A stretch of DNA of 64,000 nt from Polyangium jinanense (lineage in GTDB: Bacteria > Myxococcota > Polyangia > Polyangiales > Polyangiaceae). The notes under the pieces are model-generated. The model worked only from the letters and a program-made list of their open reading frames with translations, was not told the DNA's origin and searched no databases. This document shows, piece by piece, positions 59,854 to 64,000 of the stretch (its first letter is position 1; each line of letters starts with the position of its first letter). The translations under genes were made by a program, and so were the position numbers. The stretch covers positions 434,001-498,000 of the forward strand of contig NZ_JAGTJJ010000003.1 in assembly GCF_028435365.1 (NCBI RefSeq). The letters are read 5' to 3'.

Positions 59854-61005
59854 TCACTTGGTCCCTGGCGGAATGAGCGCCACCTTGAGGACCCCGTCCT
59901 TGCGGGCATTGAAGAGGCGATACATCTCGGCGGCCTCCTCGAGCGGCACGCGATGGCTGATGAGCGCCTTCGGGTCGATGCGGCCCTGCCGGATGTGCTC
60001 GACGAGGCGGGGCATGTAGCGCTTGACGTCGCATTGACCTGCTTTGATCGTCAGGCCTTTGTTCATCGCGCTGCCCACGTCCACGAGGTTCCACGGCGGC
60101 CCGTAGACGCCGATGATGGAGACCCTGCCGCCGCGCCGCACCGCCTGGATCGCCCAGTTCAGGGCCACGGGCGATCCGGCCTGGACGCGGAGCGCTTTGC
60201 CCAGGACGCCGTGCAAAAGGGACCCTTTGGCTTCGAGGCCGACGGCTTCGATGCACACGTCCGGGCCACGACCCTCCGTCATTTCGAGCAGCCGCGAAAC
60301 GACGTCGGGGTGCTCCTTGAAATTGATGGTCTCCACCGCATTGTACGTCCGGGCGAACGCGAGGCGGTCATCGATGGAGTCGATGGCGATGACCCTGCGC
60401 GCGCCAAGGATCCACGCGCTCCTTTGCGTGAAGAGCCCAACGGGCCCGCAGCCGAAGACGGCCACGGTGTCCTCGGGCGTGATGTCGCCCATTTCCGCAG
60501 CCTGGTATCCGGTGGGGAGGATATCCGAAAGAAACAGCACATCCTCGTCGGAGAGGTCGTTCGGGATCTTCATCGGCCCGACGTCGGCGAACGGGACCCG
60601 CACGAGTTCGGCCTGTCCGCCCTGGTAGCCGCCGGTCGTGTGGGAATACCCGAACACGCCGCCCACGACCTTCGTCAGCGGATTCGTGTTGTCGCAAAGC
60701 GAGGTCCGCTCGCGCTGGCAGAAGAAACACGTGCCGCAGGCGATGTTGAAGGGCACGACCACACGATCGCCGCGCGAGAGGCTCGCGACCGAGGGGCCGA
60801 CCTCCTCGACGACGCCGGTGAACTCATGGCCGAAGATCGTGCCGACGCGCGTGTCGGGGATGTAGCCGTTGTACAGGTGCAAATCGGAGCCGCAGATCGT
60901 CGCGCGTGTCACCCGAAGAACGATGTCGTTCGGATGCTCGATCCGCGGCTCGGGATTTTCCTCGACGCGAACCCGCTTTGGACCATGGTACGTGAGTGCC
61001 AGCAT
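59854..61005 (-). CDS. Zinc-dependent medium-chain alcohol dehydrogenase
   Basis: A 383-residue MDR-family dehydrogenase. Catalytic zinc ligands are in 'TICGSDLHLYNG' (Cys) and 'GHEFTGVVEEVG' (His-Glu); the structural zinc loop is 'ACGTCFFCQRERTSLC' with four Cys. The NAD-binding fold has 'VAVFGCGPVGLFTQRSAWILGA' and 'VIAIDSIDDRLAFA', with an Asp at the end of beta-2 that favours NAD. The glutathione-independent formaldehyde dehydrogenase-like subgroup is possible because of the long insert 'NPLTKVVGGVFGYSHTTGGYQGG'. It is cytoplasmic, with the start ATG 61005 preceded by a GAGAGGT site. Confidence 0.93.
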   Translation of the reverse strand: MLALTYHGPKRVRVEENPEPRIEHPNDIVLRVTRATICGSDLHLYNGYIPDTRVGTIFGHEFTGVVEEVGPSVASLSRGDRVVVPFNIACGTCFFCQRERTSLCDNTNPLTKVVGGVFGYSHTTGGYQGGQAELVRVPFADVGPMKIPNDLSDEDVLFLSDILPTGYQAAEMGDITPEDTVAVFGCGPVGLFTQRSAWILGARRVIAIDSIDDRLAFARTYNAVETINFKEHPDVVSRLLEMTEGRGPDVCIEAVGLEAKGSLLHGVLGKALRVQAGSPVALNWAIQAVRRGGRVSIIGVYGPPWNLVDVGSAMNKGLTIKAGQCDVKRYMPRLVEHIRQGRIDPKALISHRVPLEEAAEMYRLFNARKDGVLKVALIPPGTK

Positions 61006-61106
61006 ACGTGATACCTCTCCCGAGGTACACGAATGCAAGAGGCAGACCGGCGGTTAGCGGGCCGAACGATTCCGAGAGAATCGCGTCAAAGCTGGAATTG
61101 CGGGCG

Positions 61107-61781
61107 TCACTTCGCCGGCGGCGGCACGTCGAAGAAAAGCGACATGAAAAAGACCCGGTCGTGGGTCCACCCCGAAGCATCCTCCCGGCTCCGGAGCATG
61201 AAGCCTGCGTCGAGGCGCGTTTGGGGCGAGAGCATTCGCGCGAGGCCGATCAGCGCGCGGTTTTGGTTCAGACCGAGCCCCGAGAGATCCACGAGCACCT
61301 CGTCCCAGACGAACGGCAGCCATTTCGCGCCCTTCGGCGCGTAGTTGATCCGGAGCTGATTGCGATACCGGTACCTCGTCTCCGTATCGCGGAACCTCGC
61401 CTCGAACCGGTTCCGGTCGTTCCACGTGAAATCGCCGATACGACCAAAAAAGTTCGGCTCGAACTCGAAACGCGCCTCCTGCGCGAATGCGCCCGTGGCC
61501 AGGCGATCGGCGTAGATCGTCCCCTGGACGCCGATGAACAGGAAGTCGGTCAGGAAAAACAGGGGGCCCGTCCGCAGGAACGACTGGTGCAGGCCGCCGC
61601 TTCGACCGTTCAGGCGCGACTCGGCGTACACGCGGAGGTCGATGCGGGGGAACGTCGGCTTGTCCGCGCGGACGATCGGCACGCGGTTCTCGGACCAGAG
61701 CCAGACTTCGTAATCAGCGTGCGCCTCGGACGCGAGGCAGAGCGCGAGGAGGGCGGCAGGGACGGCGAGGGCGCGCTTCAT
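61107..61781 (-). CDS. DUF2490 family outer-membrane protein
   Basis: A 224-residue protein with a signal peptide (KRALAVPAALLALCLASEAHA, cleaved after AHA). The mature chain is an antiparallel beta-strand pattern with 'YEVWLWSENRVPIVRADKPTF', 'EPNFFGRIGDFTWNDRNRFE', 'YRYRNQLRINYAPKG' and 'ALIGLARMLSPQTRLDAGFML'. The W..NR.R.E.R and R.R.QLRI runs are diagnostic of DUF2490, whose members are predicted outer-membrane barrels. The function is unknown. An in-frame GTG six codons earlier is less likely because it lengthens the polar head before the signal helix. Confidence 0.85.
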   Translation of the reverse strand: MKRALAVPAALLALCLASEAHADYEVWLWSENRVPIVRADKPTFPRIDLRVYAESRLNGRSGGLHQSFLRTGPLFFLTDFLFIGVQGTIYADRLATGAFAQEARFEFEPNFFGRIGDFTWNDRNRFEARFRDTETRYRYRNQLRINYAPKGAKWLPFVWDEVLVDLSGLGLNQNRALIGLARMLSPQTRLDAGFMLRSREDASGWTHDRVFFMSLFFDVPPPAK

Positions 61782-61832
61782 GCCCTGCAGTCGAGCCACA
61801 GGTTTCGTTGGTGGTCAAGCGATCGGGCGCGC

Positions 61833-63959
61833 CTAGCTCTGATCGAGCACCGCGGACGTGCTTTGCCAGCTGCCGATGTCCCGCGGCACGAGGTTCGCCC
61901 CGCCACCACGCGCGTCCATGACACGCGCCCCTTCGTGCGTGAACGTGATGCCGACGAGGGGCGGCGCCCCCGGGTCCTTTTCGTAGTACGTCCGCCACAC
62001 CGGCGACGTCGAGCCTGCTTGCCGACGCATCACCGAGGACATCGTCACGATCCACGGCAGGCCCACCGGATCGAGCGCCATCGCCACGGGCCGATCCTTG
62101 GCCTCGACCTCCTCGGGGATCACCGCGCCTCGATCCAGGCCGAGCACGAAGCCCTCGCCCGCGGCCCACGAGAGCCGCTCGCCGCTGCAGAGCGCCGTGT
62201 ACAGCGCGGGTTTGTCCTGCACGCCCGTCGCGTACACCGTCGTCTGTCCGTCGTAACTCGCGAACAGCGCGCGCCCGCGCGTGCCCCTCGCGTTCGCGCC
62301 CACGACGAGCATGCCGTAAGGACCCGAGGACAGAGCGAGCACGTGACCCGACAGCGGGAGCGCGACGGGCGCGGACCAGCCCTCGTCGTTCCAGAGCCAG
62401 AGCTCGGGCAAGCTGTCCTCGTCGCCCTCCACGGCTGCCGTGACGACGGCGAACGTCTGCCCATCCCCGAGTGCCGCTTCGATCGGCGTCTCGCGCGGAG
62501 GGAGCACGAGCGGGACGATCTGACCCGGCCGCACGAGCCGCACATGCGACGGGCCGACGAGCGCAAAGCCCGCGTGCGGGCCGCGCACCACGAACGTCGT
62601 CGCCGCGACGACCGACGCGTCCTTGGGCCCGATGGGGATGGGCAACGCGCGTGGGCCCCAGAGGTACATCAGCCGCCCACCGAAGCGCACGAGCGCGCGG
62701 CCGTCGGGCTGGAACGCGACGTTGCCGGGCCTGAGCGGCGGCAGCATCACGCCTTTGATCTCGACGGGCAGAAGCTCGACGATCTCCGCGGTCGGCTCGA
62801 GCGTCACGGCGGGGCTCGCGAGCGCCTGCGTCGTGCGGAACGCGGTCGTCGCGCGGTCCTCGCGCGCGGCGCGGGCCTTCCAGCGCGCGGCGGCCGCTTC
62901 GAGCAGGGGCAAGAGCGCATCGGCGAAGGCGCGTGCGGAGTCGAACCGCGAAGGCGCCTCACGCGGGGCGAGCGCGCGCGCGGCCTCCTCGTTTCGCAAG
63001 GGATCGGGCAAGGCCGGCGAGGCGGCTTTGCCGAGCACACGATCGAGCTCGGCGAGCGTCGCGCGATCGGCGGCGAAGCCCGGATGCAAGCGCGGCGCGG
63101 TCACGAGCGATCGGCGCTCGCCGGTCACGAGAAAGCCGTTGTCCCAGGGCCCGCGGCACCAGTGCTCGCCTCCGAGGACGAACCACACGACGGCGGCGAG
63201 CGCGTGCACATCGGTCCACGGGCCGATGAGCGGATTCTTCTCGCCGGGGCGCGAGAGCCACTGCTCGGAGCCTGCGTACTCGCGCGTGAGCGCGGCGATC
63301 GTGTACGTCGCGTCGGCGACACGGGCGATGCCGCAGTCGGCGATCTTCGGCGTCTCGTCGCCGACGGGCCCGACGATGAGCACGTTGTCGGGCTTGAGAT
63401 CGCGGTGGATGATGCCCTCGTCGTGGAGCGCGAGCACGCCCTCGACGATGCCGCGGCAGAGGCGCAGCGCGCGGATCGGATCACATCCGTCGGGCGCGCG
63501 CGTGATGCGATCGGCGAGCGACGATCCATCGGGCCCGCCGTCGACGTACTCGAGCGCGAGCCAAGGCAGTTTTACGGTCCGCCCGCGCACGTCGACGGGC
63601 GCCTCGCCCATCCCGTAGAAGCCCACGACGAACTCGGTGGGCGGCGTGCGGTCCATGATGCGGCTGAGGGCCGTGGCTTCGCGCTGCGCGAGCTGCCCTG
63701 CGAAGATCCCCTCTTGCATGAGGTCCGACACCATGGCCGGCTTCATGACCTTCACGGCGATGCGGGGCGGACAGAGCGGCGAGAGCGCGCTCGAACGTCT
63801 TGTCGGATCGACCTCGGCGAGGAACACGCTCGACATGCCGCCCACGCCGAGCAGCCTGGCGAGGCGTGCGCCGGTGGGGCTGCCCCACGCGTCTGCAAGC
63901 GGGGGCGCGCCGCGCGCGAGGTCGCGGAGATCGACGTCTTGGGAGCGCAGGAGCGGCAT
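61833..63959 (-). CDS. Ser/Thr kinase with DCG variant and beta-propeller-like C-terminus
   Basis: A 708-residue kinase. The catalytic domain (~30-360) has 'LGVGGMSSVFLAEV', Lys70 (AVK), HRDLKPDN at 185-192 and 'KIADCGIARV' at 205-214, where DFG reads Asp208-Cys209-Gly210. The activation end is 'REYAGSEQWLSRPG' rather than APE. Active-site Asp and Lys remain, so activity is plausible. The C-terminal half (~420-700) consists of repeated beta-strand motifs with W and G turns ('LMYLWGPRALPIPIGP', 'GPSHVRLVRPGQIVPLVLP', 'LPELWLWNDEGWSAPVALP', 'GYGMLVVGANARG'-like), suggesting a propeller sensor. It is an orphan at the window end; 41 bases of unassigned sequence follow to the edge. Confidence 0.85.
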   Translation of the reverse strand: MPLLRSQDVDLRDLARGAPPLADAWGSPTGARLARLLGVGGMSSVFLAEVDPTRRSSALSPLCPPRIAVKVMKPAMVSDLMQEGIFAGQLAQREATALSRIMDRTPPTEFVVGFYGMGEAPVDVRGRTVKLPWLALEYVDGGPDGSSLADRITRAPDGCDPIRALRLCRGIVEGVLALHDEGIIHRDLKPDNVLIVGPVGDETPKIADCGIARVADATYTIAALTREYAGSEQWLSRPGEKNPLIGPWTDVHALAAVVWFVLGGEHWCRGPWDNGFLVTGERRSLVTAPRLHPGFAADRATLAELDRVLGKAASPALPDPLRNEEAARALAPREAPSRFDSARAFADALLPLLEAAAARWKARAAREDRATTAFRTTQALASPAVTLEPTAEIVELLPVEIKGVMLPPLRPGNVAFQPDGRALVRFGGRLMYLWGPRALPIPIGPKDASVVAATTFVVRGPHAGFALVGPSHVRLVRPGQIVPLVLPPRETPIEAALGDGQTFAVVTAAVEGDEDSLPELWLWNDEGWSAPVALPLSGHVLALSSGPYGMLVVGANARGTRGRALFASYDGQTTVYATGVQDKPALYTALCSGERLSWAAGEGFVLGLDRGAVIPEEVEAKDRPVAMALDPVGLPWIVTMSSVMRRQAGSTSPVWRTYYEKDPGAPPLVGITFTHEGARVMDARGGGANLVPRDIGSWQSTSAVLDQS

Positions 63960-64000
63960 GCTCGGGGAGCGATGGTAGGCGCGGATGGTGCCTGCCGTCA

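Noticed and set aside
31..63990. rRNA, tRNA or insertion sequence
   Set aside because: No stretch with recognisable rRNA, tRNA or transposase features was found by reading; a dedicated search was not possible.

Overview
The window is very GC-rich, gene-dense chromosomal DNA that looks like a large-genome myxobacterium of the Polyangium/Sorangium type. This is inferred from five eukaryote-like Ser/Thr kinase proteins, about a dozen predicted lipoproteins with Gly/Ser-rich linkers and Cys-rich tails, and small myxobacterial-style orphan genes. I recognise no rRNA, tRNA, CRISPR array, insertion sequence or prophage. Most long open frames opposite the genes are GC-driven shadows and are left out.

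Left part (1-14.4 kb): the 3' end of a delta-60-repeat protein; a DUF6572 protein; a coiled-coil protein behind a 42-bp minisatellite; an ankyrin protein; a lipoprotein; a DUF2236/MpaB oxygenase divergent from a TetR regulator; dapB-dapA (lysine/peptidoglycan precursors); two small orphans; a YagE/RMD1 protein; and a tightly overlapping five-gene cassette on the minus strand (TPR membrane protein, small GPGANCSS membrane protein, radical SAM/SPASM enzyme, two small membrane proteins).

Middle (14.5-39.6 kb): a Cys-rich lipoprotein with its terminator, a DUF5522 protein, efp, a TPR protein, an esterase lipoprotein pair, a membrane Ser/Thr kinase, a VWA lipoprotein, a zinc-ribbon membrane protein, a probable run containing an M49-like metalloprotease, an O-methyltransferase, a lipoprotein and 5-oxoprolinase (pxpA plus a pxpB-pxpC fusion), an RlmI-like methyltransferase, a second kinase, an M20 peptidase, lpxA, a SIMPL protein, and a predicted pseudokinase with an upstream lipoprotein.

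Right part (39.6-64 kb): a plus-strand run of glgC, a phosphoesterase, a TPR protein, prmA, rsmE, a sensor histidine kinase and a response regulator whose output domain looks like a PD-(D/E)XK nuclease. Then a PAS-PAS-STAS (RsbR-like) protein, a ferritin-like protein, an amidohydrolase, a GH105 hydrolase, an S51-type peptidase coupled to a YheT-type hydrolase, two duplicated lipoproteins, a 1024-residue kinase-STAND protein, a Zn alcohol dehydrogenase, a DUF2490 protein and a DCG-variant kinase.

The two most promising candidates for something undescribed are the histidine kinase/REC-nuclease pair (44550-47026) and the radical SAM membrane cassette (11170-14406). All function calls are from reading motifs by eye; no database search was possible.
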